In this document: positions 44,450-54,999 of the stretch, piece by piece | How the letters are laid out: each line of letters begins with the position of its first letter | Position numbering within the stretch: the first letter of the stretch is position 1 | From: Ophioderma brevispina | Lineage: Eukaryota > Echinodermata > Ophiuroidea > Amphilepidida > Ophiodermatidae | Assembly: GCA_023653785.1 (NCBI GenBank) | Contig: JAMKCH010012616.1 | Location: forward strand, 31,649-95,648 | Length of the DNA stretch: 64,000 nucleotides | Reading direction: 5' to 3' | Program-made: the position numbers and the translations under genes | The notes under the pieces: generated by a model | The model's database searches: none | Seen by the model: only the letters and a program-made list of their open reading frames with translations | What the model was told of the DNA's origin: nothing

Positions 44450-46600
44450 CTCTTAGTGCGAGGGGACGGAATTTGAAAAAAAGATATATCTTAATACTAA
44501 AAACAGATTACCAATTTCTGTTTTTGCATTTTATAATTTCTTTGATCACACAAATCAAACATTAAAAAAATTCTCAAGTGTTTTTAAAAGTAGGAAAAAA
44601 AAACGAAAAAAAGTAAAATTCCGTCCCCTCGCATTTGGGCGATTTTGTTTTTATTTTCGAGGGTTAAAAAATATCAAATTGAATGAAACTTTCCAAACTA
44701 TCAATTATTGTGCAACTGTCATGTTAACAAACAATAAAAATCATTTCATATTTTTACTTAACATATAGCAGTGTATCCTTTTCATTACGGACGGAATCAG
44801 TTCTACTGGACGGAATCAAGTGCGACGGGACGGAAAGATGCCTAATAAGAAACATAGAGAAAAATTACGCTTGCTGTATTTTGAAAACTTTTTTAGGTAT
44901 CAAAATATATTCATGCTCCTTCTTGTTTGTACTAAGCAATAAAATTTTTGAAAACTTCCTTTTGGATAATAATAAAAAAATTAAAAATATTTTTAATTTT
45001 TTTAAAAAAATTGATCACAAAAACCTGCTTTAAATCAGTATTGTCTAATTCACGCACATGTACGTACGTACATGTATCCAGTTTGAAATACTATAGACCG
45101 TATGCAATAGCCAAGCCATGTTGGGTGACAAGATAGACGCATTCAGTACTGACAATGAATTCAACCTGTCATGATGCCATTGCAATCGCTAAACATGCAT
45201 CGATTGACAGCTGAATGCATTGTAGTCTTGGAATGTATGCATCTTGTCCACCAACATGTCTGGTGGCTGACGTCATATTGAATACGGTCTATACCCTGAG
45301 GGAAGTTGCATCTACCTTCAGGGCACTTTATAACAGCCCCTATCTAAAAATGGAATAGCCCATTTCACACTGATTTTGGGGGATACGACAGTTCCAAATG
45401 TTCGTGTGTGTGAATATCCAAATACAATGCTACGTCCTTTATTTTGTATTATTTTCATGACTTTTTCTAAACTAGTCTTGTTCTTTATCTTGTTTGTTAA
45501 TAAATTCTTAAGTTACAATTGTTATTTTAAAAGGTATAAGTTGTAACAATGCAGGGATGTAAATTTTCAGGAAATTTCCTGATTTCAGGAATTGGACTAC
45601 TCAAAAAATCCGCACTTATTTATTTTCAGCCCGTTTTGGGCCCTTTTTACTCAAATTTACATGCTTTTGAGCATTTCATCGTGCTACTTTCACTACTATG
45701 AGTTAGTTGCATTCATTTACATAGAACAAGAACAATTTTGGGCAAAATGATTGTACGTTGATTGGTGTATTTTATCAATGAAATAATGATTATTGAACTG
45801 CATTTAATTTTCTTTGGAGCAAAGTGTATGTAGAAATTGTAACTGAAAGTACATTAACTCTTGCATGCAATTAAAGAGAGCAAGCTATTTTTCCTTTAAA
45901 TAATTACATGTAGATACACATGGTCAGTTTTTTTGGTAGTTTGAAATAGAAGTATGACTTTTACCAGTAAAACTACTTCAAATTGTTGTGTGTGTAGTTA
46001 ATGTTTGCAACGCCCCAAAACAATGTACAAATTGGGTATTAATGTATTTAAAATGTTTTAAAAGCAAACAAATGGTTTCTGAAATATGGAAATGTTGCTT
46101 TATTTTGCCTTGGCTTTCACTCAAAGTGGAGTAAAATGCAATTTTATATGAAAAGGTGATATTGCCAAATTAAATTGAGGCAGGAAATTGATTCCGTCCC
46201 GCGTCGCATTCCGTCCCGTCGCACAGACATGTCGATCGTTAGTAAAAGTTGCATATCTGCTAATTAGTAAAAGTTAAGATCCAAATTTCTATTGATATCA
46301 ACAGCATGATAGTTGAACTTAATATTAATATTAAAAATTTCATTCTGTACCTACCTCCTGTAACTTTTGATAATTAAGCAAATGTTCAATTTTCAAAATA
46401 CTATGAATCTATCGATCCGTCCCGTCGCGGGAAAATATATGTTACCATGGTAACATGTTTGACCTGAGTTTCAATGTGTGCCTGAATGTAGTCTGTGAGT
46501 TGCTTGTTTACTTAAGCAACATCAACCATTTACACATGCAACTGGTAAAGAGGTGCAAAGAAAATGCATCATCAAATTCCGTCCAGTAACATACGATATT
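44450..46600. mobile_element. Foldback-like region with repeated GGGACGGAAT / ATTCCGTCCC words
   Basis: GCGAGGGGACGGAATTT at about 44,458 is mirrored by AAATTCCGTCCCCTCGC at about 44,617. Further copies are GGACGGAATCAG, GGACGGAATCAAGTGCGACG and GGGACGGAAAG at 44,788-44,837; ATTCCGTCCCGCGTCGCATT and CCGTCCCGTCGCAC at 46,190-46,225; ATCCGTCCCGTCGCGGG at about 46,415; and AAATTCCGTCCAGTAACA at about 46,575. Left copies read one way and right copies the other. That is expected of a 2-kb element with long degenerate inverted ends. The MITE at 45,091-45,295 is nested inside. Confidence 0.55.
45091..45295. mobile_element. CTATAGACCGTAT MITE, copy 1
   Basis: A 205-bp near-palindrome whose ends read CTATAGACCGTAT, followed by GACAAGAT and GGAATGTATGCA-type arms. 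The same element recurs at 49,862-50,063. CAATCGCTAAACATG and ATCGATTGACAGCT mark the centre. Confidence 0.9.
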
Positions 46601-46805
46601 TTTGGCTTTGGCCCCATACCTGTCTAAAAGAGAAGATAAGCTAAGATAGTCACACCCATCACGCACGGTCGCTTGGATTTACTATATTCATTTAATTGTC
46701 ATTTTACAAAATTCTGAAAATATTTGCAATGATCGATAAACATGAATGTCACATTTTGACTTGGTACCCCTAGTTCTGCTAAGCATAACTTCACATTATG
46801 TATAT
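46467..46805 (+). repeat. Direct duplication, left copy
   Basis: The 339-bp block from AGTTTCAATGTGTGCCTGAA to CACATTATGTATAT is repeated at 46,944-47,278, differing by a four-base GAAT indel at about 46,744. The right edge falls inside the inverted terminal repeat of the element at 47,237. Confidence 0.93.
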
Positions 46806-46829
46806 TATACAAATACTACATGGTTAGAG

Positions 46830-46944
46830 GGAAATAGGGCACACTATTTTCCCGAGGTACTGGCTACGGGCCTATCACCCCGAACCCGAAGGGTGAGGGG
46901 TGATAGGCCCGTAGCCAGTACCAAAAAAAAAAAAAAAAAAAAAA
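46830..46944 (+). repeat. Double hairpin and A-tract at the duplication junction
   Basis: The spacer between the two direct copies holds a small stem (GGGAAATAG/TATTTTCCC) and a near-perfect 67-nt hairpin. Its arms, GGTACTGGCTACGGGCCTAT plus CACCCC, and their exact inverse occupy 46,856-46,881 and 46,897-46,922, with an inner ACCC/GGGT pair. It is followed immediately by 22 A at 46,923-46,944. The layout suggests a small inserted element with a snapback structure. Confidence 0.9.
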
Positions 46945-47278
46945 GTTTCAATGTGTGCCTGAATGTAGTCTGTGAGTTGCTTGTTTACTTAAGCAACATC
47001 AACCATTTACACATGCAACTGGTAAAGAGGTGCAAAGAAAATGCATCATCAAATTCCGTCCAGTAACATACGATATTTTTGGCTTTGGCCCCATACCTGT
47101 CTAAAAGAGAAGATAAGCTAAGATAGTCACACCCATCACGCACGGTCGCTTGGATTTACTATATTCATTTAATTGTCATTTTACAAAATTCTGAAAATAT
47201 TTGCAATGATCGATAAACATGTCACATTTTGACTTGGTACCCCTAGTTCTGCTAAGCATAACTTCACATTATGTATAT
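46944..47278 (+). repeat. Direct duplication, right copy
   Basis: Second copy of 46,467-46,805, directly after the A-tract. The open frame at 46,746-47,066 is formed by this duplicated DNA and the hairpin, so it is not a gene. Confidence 0.93.
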
Positions 47279-48053
47279 AACATGTTGTCATTAACCGATG
47301 TGAAGTTATGCAAAACCACGTCGTCGTGTGAGTGCAACAAAGTCGTAACTGACATTTTGGATGAAATTGGGTTTTTGCTTGATCGTGTGAAACAAATAAA
47401 AATACACAATTTAAGCTATAGTGCTAGCCTCAAATCAAAGTCAAAACATTTTTATAAAAGAAAGAAGACATTTAAAACAATAGAAAACAAAAGGAATTTG
47501 AACACAAAACATGCTTTTCTGCAAAATAACAAATATGCAGATACGACTTTGTTGCACTCACATGACGACATGGAATAAATACCCTTCCCTTGTTACCAGC
47601 ATGAGCAGGCCATTTCAAAGAGCTAACTTTGCAGACTGCAGGCGAACAAAATATCAAAAGCAATTCAGAATCGAGTTCATATATGTTCCTTAGGTAATAA
47701 ATTACCTTTTGAAATAGTTAATCCTCAAAAATTTGTCTAAAAACAGTAGTAGAAATCCATCATTTTCGAAGAAACAACCTTTCTCATGCAGAACTACCAG
47801 AAGTGATTGTAGTCGCAATTTTCTTCAAAATTTTTAATTTCTAATTCTTTTAAGTTTTTTCACATTATATCATCGCATTATATAGGATCTCAAGTTGTGT
47901 TTGATAGTGAAACAGGGATATATCGTACATTTAGAGGGATTTTGAGATCGACAAAGTCGAGGTAGGTAACAGAGGAAAGGTATTCCATGTGTTTTTGCAT
48001 AACTTCACATCCGTTAATGACAATGTGAAGTTATGCTTAGCAGAACTATTGGT
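47237..48053. mobile_element. Non-autonomous element with hairpin-bearing inverted ends
   Basis: The left end GGTACCCCTAGTTCTGCTAA continues GCATAACTTCACAT..TGTCATTAACCGATGTG AAGTTATGC and mirrors the right end over about 65 bp. Each end also folds on itself (GCATAACTTCACAT/ATGTGAAGTTATGC). A second inverted pair, GTGAGTGCAACAAAGTCGTA (47,329) and TACGACTTTGTTGCACTCAC (47,541), lies inside. The open frame 47,219-47,578 spans these repeats and has no recognised domain. The left end is also present in the duplicated block at 46.76-46.81 kb. Confidence 0.75.
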
Positions 48054-48059
48054 ACCACA

Positions 48060-48225
48060 TTGTTGAACCAGATGTAGACTCGATCATGCATCATGGTTTG
48101 ATAGCTTTTGATGCCAGAAGAAATTACAGCTTATCAGGACAATTTGGTGACGTTGTGCGAGATTGCGACCCCGTCTTTGGACGGATTCCATGTATAGGCC
48201 CTTCGACATATATAAAGTAACAGCT
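48060..48225 (+). other. Unassigned open stretch
   Basis: Open plus-strand frame of about 55 codons (WYHIVEPDVDSIMHHG, FDARRNYSLSGQFGDV, DCDPVFGRIPC) with a stop at about 48,222. I do not recognise it. It abuts the TIR element and lies 60 bp from patatin exon A on the opposite strand. Confidence 0.2.
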
Positions 48226-48284
48226 TTTTGTGATAGAAATATGTAACCATAACTTTACCGCGCAACCATGTACGCACAACTTAC

Positions 48285-48385
48285 CCGTATCGCCCCGATG
48301 TATGCATTGCCCTTATTCCCACCACCTTCGAAAGCCACATTCTCAAACGGGTATTCGTAACCACTCAACTCGAGTTTTTCATCTT
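48285..48385 (-). CDS. Patatin exon A (oxyanion loop)
   Basis: Acceptor TTTTTGACAG at the upper edge; donor CGG|GTAAGT at the lower edge. After two bases of a split codon it encodes 33 residues, including YPFENVAFEGGGNKGNAYIG. GGGNKG is the glycine-rich oxyanion loop that opens patatin domains (usual form GGGxR/KG). An in-frame stop lies just above the acceptor, so the exon cannot extend upward. The preceding exon must end in phase 1 and was not identified with confidence. Confidence 0.9.
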
Positions 48386-48599
48386 CTGTCAAAAATTACG
48401 TGCCATGCTCTTGCTCTTGTAACAATAACCGATATGATAAACTCAACTGGATGGTGTAATGTAAGCCTGCGGTACCATGGACAACGACAAACTGATTTCA
48501 AACTTCCGCATCCGTCGATGGCATTTCCTGAACTGACTGATGTTGGAATATTTTACATGTCACTCGCGCACGGCTTGTGAATTGTTTTGTGTGTACGTG

Positions 48600-49860
48600 T
48601 GACCTGTTGAGCTTTGTGTTCATGTCCATGACACAGCTCGGAAGCTATGTGACTAAAGCTTGAAGTTGGTCTGCATTATACTCTAGAGTGTTCCACGGGG
48701 AACTCAATTGTTGGGTAACTAACCCGACCTTTCCTATTCACTCGACTTAACTCGTTGCACTGGCAAGTAATTTATTTTGTTAGTTGAACCATGGCCATGC
48801 TCGTGGCCGAAGGCAATAAGATATTAAGGATGTGCAACCTATTGTGTTGTAGCACTGTCCAATTTCGACGAAAAAAGTAGAACTAAAAGTTATTTGCAAA
48901 AACAAAAACAAAAAAATAAATAAATAAATAGGCCGAGTTAAAAAAAAGTTTAGTATCACCGGCCCTCTTGCTTCCGACTATAGAAAGCACTGTCCTCAAA
49001 ATGGCAATGGAATCTATTTCTATCGGAAGGTAATTTTAGTTGTGTATTTTGCAACGATTAGGTATGTACCTGTAAATTGCTGCATTAATGTGAGATATAT
49101 GTGAAATGAAATTTTAAAGTGATAAAGAAGTAACTTCACGCAGTTAATGTAATTGTTCAAGCTTAGGGAAAATATGAAATGTAACTACTGAAGACTTATG
49201 CTTTCGCAATTTTACTTTAGAAAAAAGAAGTGATATGACATGAAGCCCATATTGACGTCAAAATTATTTTTTGGTCGGCGACAATATGTATTTAGGACGG
49301 TCTTTAATAATGTTTTATATGAATACGTTATATGCATTAATAAAGTAATTACTTTGATTATGTAACATGAATTGCTTAACTCATAACCCGAATCATAAGA
49401 ACAAAAAGAAACAGCCACAAAAAGCCAAGATTTTAGCTGGACTACTACTGATTATTCTTGTTGTTGGGAGGGTTGTAGACTGAAAAGAACTGCTACTCAA
49501 TTCAATAGTCAATTGTATGAGTACAATATTTGATTATGTGCAGGCAACTTAAAGTGTACTAACAGGCTAATTGTTAATTTAAGTATGTTTTAAAAGGTGT
49601 CTTTGCGGTCTGAAAGAAATAATATCTACTGCAATATAGATTGTCTTATTAGCAGAATTAACTAATAAATGTTGCCCATGGAGGTCGCCATGTTGGGCAT
49701 TGATGACGTCGCTCGGCATTGGTGACGTTGTATGACTTTGTAAGTCAATAGATAAAACAGGAATGTCTAGGGTACTCCTGGTCAGAAAATCGGATTATAT
49801 AGTGTGTATAGTAGAAAAGCAGTAACGATCAATTAAAATCTGGGGCGGATTCTTGAACAG
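48600..49860. other. No recognised gene
   Basis: AT-rich. AAAT microsatellite-like DNA near 48,900-48,930. The upstream exon(s) of the patatin gene should lie in or beyond this stretch, but no convincing one was found. Confidence 0.4.
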
Positions 49861-49861
49861 A

Positions 49862-50063
49862 CTATAGACCGTATTCAACAGCCAACCATGTTGGTGGACA
49901 AGATGCATACATTCCAGGACTAAAATACATTCACCTGTCAATGATCCCTGTGCAATCGCTAAACATGATCGATTGACAGCTTAATGTATTGTAGTCCTGG
50001 AATGTATGCATCTTGTCCACCAACATGTCTGGTGGCTGACGTCATATTGAATACGGTCTATAG
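49862..50063. mobile_element. CTATAGACCGTAT MITE, copy 2
   Basis: Same 200-bp near-palindrome as 45,091-45,295, with more perfect arms: CTATAGACCGTATTCAACAG..GTTGGTGGACAAGATGCATA and its inverse. The two copies differ at scattered sites, so both are independent older insertions. Confidence 0.92.
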
Positions 50064-50569
50064 CTGAAAAGGTTTGTTTATGGCATTCACTAGTCTTTCA
50101 CTGGCTACTTATTTCAAGACACACTATGTACTATATACCCTCATAATTTCAATCTTTCTCGTCGGCCGATCAAAATGGCTGCAATCACACGGAAGATATT
50201 ATAACCGTTTTACTTTGATATCAATAATATAGTGTCATTTTTCTGACTGAAAGACATTCATTTGAAACAAAAATGTATTTATAATATGTTGAAGCGGAAA
50301 TTATATTAGCCTGGGTGTAGCCTGGCATTTCGCTTTAAGTTTTTTTTTTATGTTTGCAACAATTACAGCCTAATGCTTTCAACATTATATGCATCAAGAA
50401 AGTAATTATTTAAATTCTGATCTCTCTTTGCAGGTTAGATACTTGTTTGTGTTTCCAAAGACGTCAAAATATGACCAATATGATTTTGGATGAATCAATA
50501 TCTATTAGAACTTATTTACCGTGTTTAATTTCAGGATATTATTGTTTATTAACTAGACTTAAAGGGCCG

Positions 50570-50825
50570 TGGTTCGATCGCTAATAGCCTCGTCTCCAGA
50601 ACCCCAAATTTTATCGAAGTGGTCAAAATATTGGTATCTGAAGAAAAACTATTTCTTCTCATTTACTCTGTGATATGTTAGGGCTAAGGGATATTTGGCA
50701 TGTTTGGTGTGGATGTTATGAGCAAAAAAGTACTCAATGGGGATTACAAAATCACGTTTTTAGCTCTCACTTCCAAACGAGTTGAAATATCGGCGCAAAA
50801 CTTTGCAGATTGTCAGTTGTATTAG
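50570..50825. repeat. Dispersed repeat copy 2 (uninterrupted)
   Basis: Matches 38,240-38,700 without its MITE, sharing CTCGTCTCCAG, TGTGATATGTTAGGGC-like, TTATGAGCAAAA, TTTTTAGCTCTCA and GTTGAAATATCGG. It ends next to the first GTGACAGATGTTAA word of the following element. Confidence 0.8.
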
Positions 50826-51049
50826 TGACAGATGTTAAACAAAATACGAATTTTTGTTTTCGAGATCCCATTTGAAAAATCGCGATCTCTAAAGAGTCGC
50901 TAAACATACCCACATACAATTCAAACGATCAAATCCGATTAAGAAACGAAATTAATAATTCACAATTTATTTTAGCTAATGTTCATGAATTCTTACTTAA
51001 TACAATGGATGCAATACATTGGAAAAGTTACTCATGTTATCCGGTGCAT

Positions 51050-52543
51050 TACATAGTGACGGATGTTGAATTTCCTCTATACTAAAGCGTTATTCAGCAT
51101 CCGTCATTATGAAATACAACAATCGGCGTTTCCCGAAATCCGTCAAACCAACGTGCGCCATCACGAATCTTCTCAATTTGGTTTATTACATGACGGATGT
51201 TGAGTTGATTGCCGAGATTCACCGCTTTGAACTGTTAATATAAATTTCTAGTAATAGCAATGTTTATATATGACATATTTTGCTTGTGTCACTGAGTTAC
51301 AAGTTTAAGATGAGAAACTTTTTTGTTAGTATTTACTAACAAACGTATTTAAAAAGCTCTGGTGGGAAATCACGTATACACTTCTATGACAGAGGATTCA
51401 ACATCCGTCACTGTAAAACAACAAAGTCTCTGCTATGCAACATACGTCATTTTTTTTTAAATTTCTAATTAAGATTATTAATAGGAGTGGGCAAATAAAC
51501 AATTTTTCTTCAAATCTCTATTTAAACCAGTAGATTCTATGGCCATTTTGGCTGATCAAAACGATTCTGGCAAACATTTTGATGTCAAATGTATTTTGAT
51601 ATGGTTCCATCGATTTTAAATTTTGCGTGTAAAGTCAATGGAGAATTATGGCAATTTTAGACATCTCTTCGAAAAGCAATGTTCTTCTCAACCTATTTTG
51701 TCAGAAACTTACACACAGATGCTTTTGTATATTCTGTAAATATTGGCAAAGAAAAAATATAATAATATTGTGTTAAATTGAGAAGGGCTTTAATTTTATA
51801 AAAATGCTATTGTAGGGTGCAAAGCAGTAAATAGAATAGCCTTTCAGTTAGACTTAAAAAAGAACATGAGAAACACCATTGTATCATTGTTGTGAAAGGC
51901 TGAATACATATGTTATACAAGAGTTTACTGAAGCATGCCACGGTAGTGGTGCAAGTCTACTGGCTTATTGGTTTTTCTTTTCATGGCTTTGCACCCAACA
52001 ATACATTTTCTTAAAAATTGAATCCCTTCGCAATTCAGCATATTTGTCCTTTTTGCCAATACTTAGAGAATATACAAAAACATCTCTGTGAGAGTTTTCT
52101 CAAGTAAAATTAAGAAATAAAATATTTTCAATCACAAAATGGAAGCTAATATAAAATCTTCAAAAGAGGAGTGAACTTCATAAAATTCACCCCAAACGAG
52201 GGAAATTTCACTCGGTAAGAAGTGCTCTACGGTGATCAATCAAAAGTCTTGCACAGTGTCAATGTAAAAAGTCGTTGTGACATCTTCAGTATTGGAGAAT
52301 GGTCGTATTCTTCTTAAAGGTGGTGAACCGATTTAAGTATATAAAGTATTCATCTTGATAGAATGGCCTTCATCCATGGCAATAGAATACTCGTTTTGAA
52401 AAAAGTGGTCATATGCCCACCCCTATTATTAATTAAGTACTTGCAAGCTTCGCCACTTGGCACATTTGAAGACGTTGATATTTAGTAACAATTCCCGTTA
52501 ATTTCGTAAAATTGATAAAATTCAACATCCGTCACTATGTTAA
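51050..52543. mobile_element. TIR element with ACATAGTGACGGATGTTGAA ends
   Basis: The left end ACATAGTGACGGATGTTGAA plus TTT at about 51,053 and its exact inverse at about 52,518-52,540 bound a 1.5-kb unit. Inner copies of TGACGGATGTTGA or its inverse occur near 51,092, 51,193 and 51,395, and a weaker one precedes it at 50,826. No transposase. A hAT-like element has inserted inside it. Confidence 0.75.
51483..52424. mobile_element. hAT-like non-autonomous element with intact target duplication
   Basis: Ends AGGAGTGGGCA and TGCCCACCCCT are inverse, resembling the CAGGGGTGGGCA end common in hAT transposons. ATTATTAAT lies on both sides (51,474-51,482 and 52,425-52,433), consistent with the 8-bp duplication of hAT plus one matching base. 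About 940 bp with no transposase. It is nested in the GACGGATGTTG element and so younger than it. Confidence 0.82.
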
Positions 52544-52684
52544 TACCCGACGAGAAGGGGTTGTTGAATATCAACTAATATATACAAATTTTTATATAGT
52601 CCAAGCCACAGTCTATACCTTTGAATACAGTTTCTTATTGGTTTGTTCTGCTTACGGTGACCAGGTCACAATCACTATGTAGAA

Positions 52685-53015
52685 ATCTCAAAATGGCTGC
52701 CAGGGCCATCTTGAAATTAACCAAATTGTGTATGTCTTGGATCAAAGTAACTTGCAAATGAATAAAATGTCTTTTTGACTAATCCTTGATGATCATAGTT
52801 TTTCATGTAGGAAGTCATCCTTACTGGAATCAAAATTGCTCTGGCCGCCACTGGCCACTATTTTGTTTGTTAACGTGGAGGTTGCCATCGCTATTAGAAA
52901 TCCAAAATTGCACCGCGGCCATCTTGGAATTTACCAATTGTGTATCTCTTGAAACAAAGTAACTTACTACAGAAAACTTTAAAAAAGGGTCTTTTTGACT
53001 AATTTGATGAAACGC
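52685..53015 (+). repeat. Two copies of a GGCCATCTTG..TTTTTGACTAAT repeat
   Basis: At 52,685-52,800 and 52,895-53,015 the order GGCCATCTTG(G)AA, ACCAAATTGTGTAT, AAAGTAACTT and CTTTTTGACTAAT is repeated. A third copy lies at 58,566-58,690. These are diverged members of a dispersed repeat. Confidence 0.75.
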
Positions 53016-53125
53016 TTTTTTTTTTTTAAATTTACCTATTCCAGCCAGTTCATCTGTCACAACTCATTATTGTATTGCTTTTTAGTAGAGGGGCCACTTC
53101 TGGATATTGGGTGCCCGTTCAACCC

Positions 53126-54910
53126 AATATTCCAGAGCTCCTAATAATGTTAATTTTTATTCATAATTTCTATTCTACTTTTAAATGTTTACCTACCCGG
53201 CTGGCATTTCTAAAAGTGACGTGGCCGGCGTTATTTTGGGTTGAAATAATCATTTTTTCAATGATTTGTATTAAAATTTTTTTAAAAAAAACCAAAAATT
53301 TCCAATATTAAAAGAGCTATAACTTCAAAGTAAATATAGTAACAGCCTTCATATTTTGCTGTGAAGATACTTTTTACATATAATATTTGTAAATTTGTGA
53401 GTAAAAACATGTAATAGGCAAATGGTGTATTTTTGGGGAAAAAAGTTATTTTTTAGTGATTTTTGCCAATTTTACATGAAAAAAATATTCCAGAGCTTCT
53501 AGTGATGATAATATTATCTAGTTATATTCTATATTTGAATTTACTCGCTGGCCTTTCCTTGAAAAAGTAACATGGCCCATGTTCTTTTGAGTTGAAATAC
53601 GCATTTTTCATTATTTTTATTTTTTTACCAACAATGTCAATCTTAAAATATAGATAACTTGAAAAGTACATTTGGTACAAGCTTCATATTTGCTGTGAAG
53701 AATACTTATTGCACCAGATTTTGATATTTGTGAGTAGAAATGCATCCTGAGCCTATTAGTCAGTGATTTTTGGGGAGCAAATGTTAATTTTTTTGTGATT
53801 TGTTTGTGGCCAATTTCCATTCCACCATTCACCTAAAAAAGAAAACTACTTTTACCTAGACAAAAAAATATTCCAGAAGCTTCTAGTGTATAATATCATC
53901 TAGTATATTCTACTTTTTGAATTATTACTCTGCTGTCAATTTCTTAAAAGTGACATGGCTTGTGTAATTTTTGAGTTTTTTAAAAAAACAAAAAAATTCA
54001 TGATTTTTATTTTGTTCCCAAAATGGTCAATCTTAAATATAGATACTTGAAAAGTATTTGGTACAAGCTTCCCATATTGCTGTGAATAATACTTAAATTG
54101 CCAAAGATTTGATATTTTGTGGAGTAAAATATGATAATGAAGCATATTAGTATGATTTTGGGGAGACCTGTTCATTTTTAGTGATTTTTTTTGCCATTTC
54201 ACACCAAAACTAATTTTTAACTATTAACTAATTATTCCCAAGTCATATGATGTTAATATTATTTTAGTATTCTATTCTCCTTTTTAACGTTGTACGTGGC
54301 TGGCATTTCTGAAAAGTGACATGGCCTAAGTTCTTTTGGGTTGTGAAATTATGTATTTATTTTTATTTTTTTCCCCAAAATTCCAAATAATTAACAATAG
54401 CTCTACTTGAAAAGTAACTAGTACACCCTTCATATTTGCTATGAGTATGTACATATAGGCTATTTGTGATACAAAAATAGTATGACGTATATATTGGTGT
54501 GATTTGGGGGAATGTTAATTTTTAGTGATTTTTTGACAATTTTACCCATAACACTGCTTTTTTACATAGAAAAAAATATTCCAGTGCTTCTATGATGTTA
54601 ATAATTAATTTAGTATCATTCTACGCTTTCATTTTAACCTAGCTGACTTTTTTGAAATGATGTAGGTCTGATTGTATTTTGGGTTAAGTAATTTTTTTTT
54701 TTCATGATTTTTAATTTTTACCAAATGTCAAATATTAAAATATATGTTTAGGTAAATTTAGTACAACCTTATTTTCTGTTATTAATACTTACACATATAA
54801 ATTTTGATATTTGTAGTAACAAATTGTAATGGAAGCATATTGGTATTATTTTTTTGGGGGTGGTAATTTTTTATAGTGATTTTTTGGCTAATTTTCACCC
54901 CCAATTGCAA
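53126..54910. repeat. Satellite-like array, five ~360-bp monomers
   Basis: Monomers start at AATATTCCAG or a variant at 53,126, 53,484, 53,867, 54,231 and 54,575. Each repeats the order GTTAAT..ATTCTA, CTGGCATTTCT, AAAAGTGACRTGGC, TTTTGGGTTGAAAT, TTCATATTTGCTGTGAA, TTTGGGGA and TTTTTAGTGATTTTT. Period is 344-383 bp. They are too diverged to be a recent expansion. The open frames inside are AT-rich noise. Confidence 0.9.
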
Positions 54911-54999
54911 AAAAAAAAATGCTAATACATTTGATTCGATGCTCCAAAAATACATCCAACCTATTAGGATGGATGCTTGGATTAAAAGAGAACATGTTA

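Larger units (their letters stand above)
27536..48385 (-). pseudogene. Patatin-like phospholipase gene with two one-base frameshifts (or assembly indels)
   Basis: Eight minus-strand exons join in consistent phase into about 349 residues after allowing for one missing base in two exons. Patatins are serine acyl-hydrolases with a Ser-Asp dyad that cleave fatty acids from glycerolipids. All landmarks are visible: oxyanion loop FEGGGNKGNAYIGA, serine elbow AGASIGAIS, a CITTTNLN strand, PIRMAIRMSLSIPG and the dyad-Asp motif VDGGLLCNYPLH. After these come FDGWYLSMKP, KTLGMLL and an unfamiliar Ser/Thr-rich tail. Introns are about 10.5, 4.8, 0.58, 0.19, 1.9, 0.89 and 0.97 kb, all GT..AG. The first exon found begins in mid-protein, so a 5' exon lies above 48.4 kb or is missing. 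No canonical AATAAA was found within about 500 bp below the stop. Domain identity is sure. Whether the gene is dead or the two indels are sequence errors is open. Confidence 0.85.

Noticed and set aside
46746..47578. Two open frames sharing the same first 20 codons
   Set aside because: Both begin in a duplicated block and run through transposon ends or a hairpin; no domain recognised.
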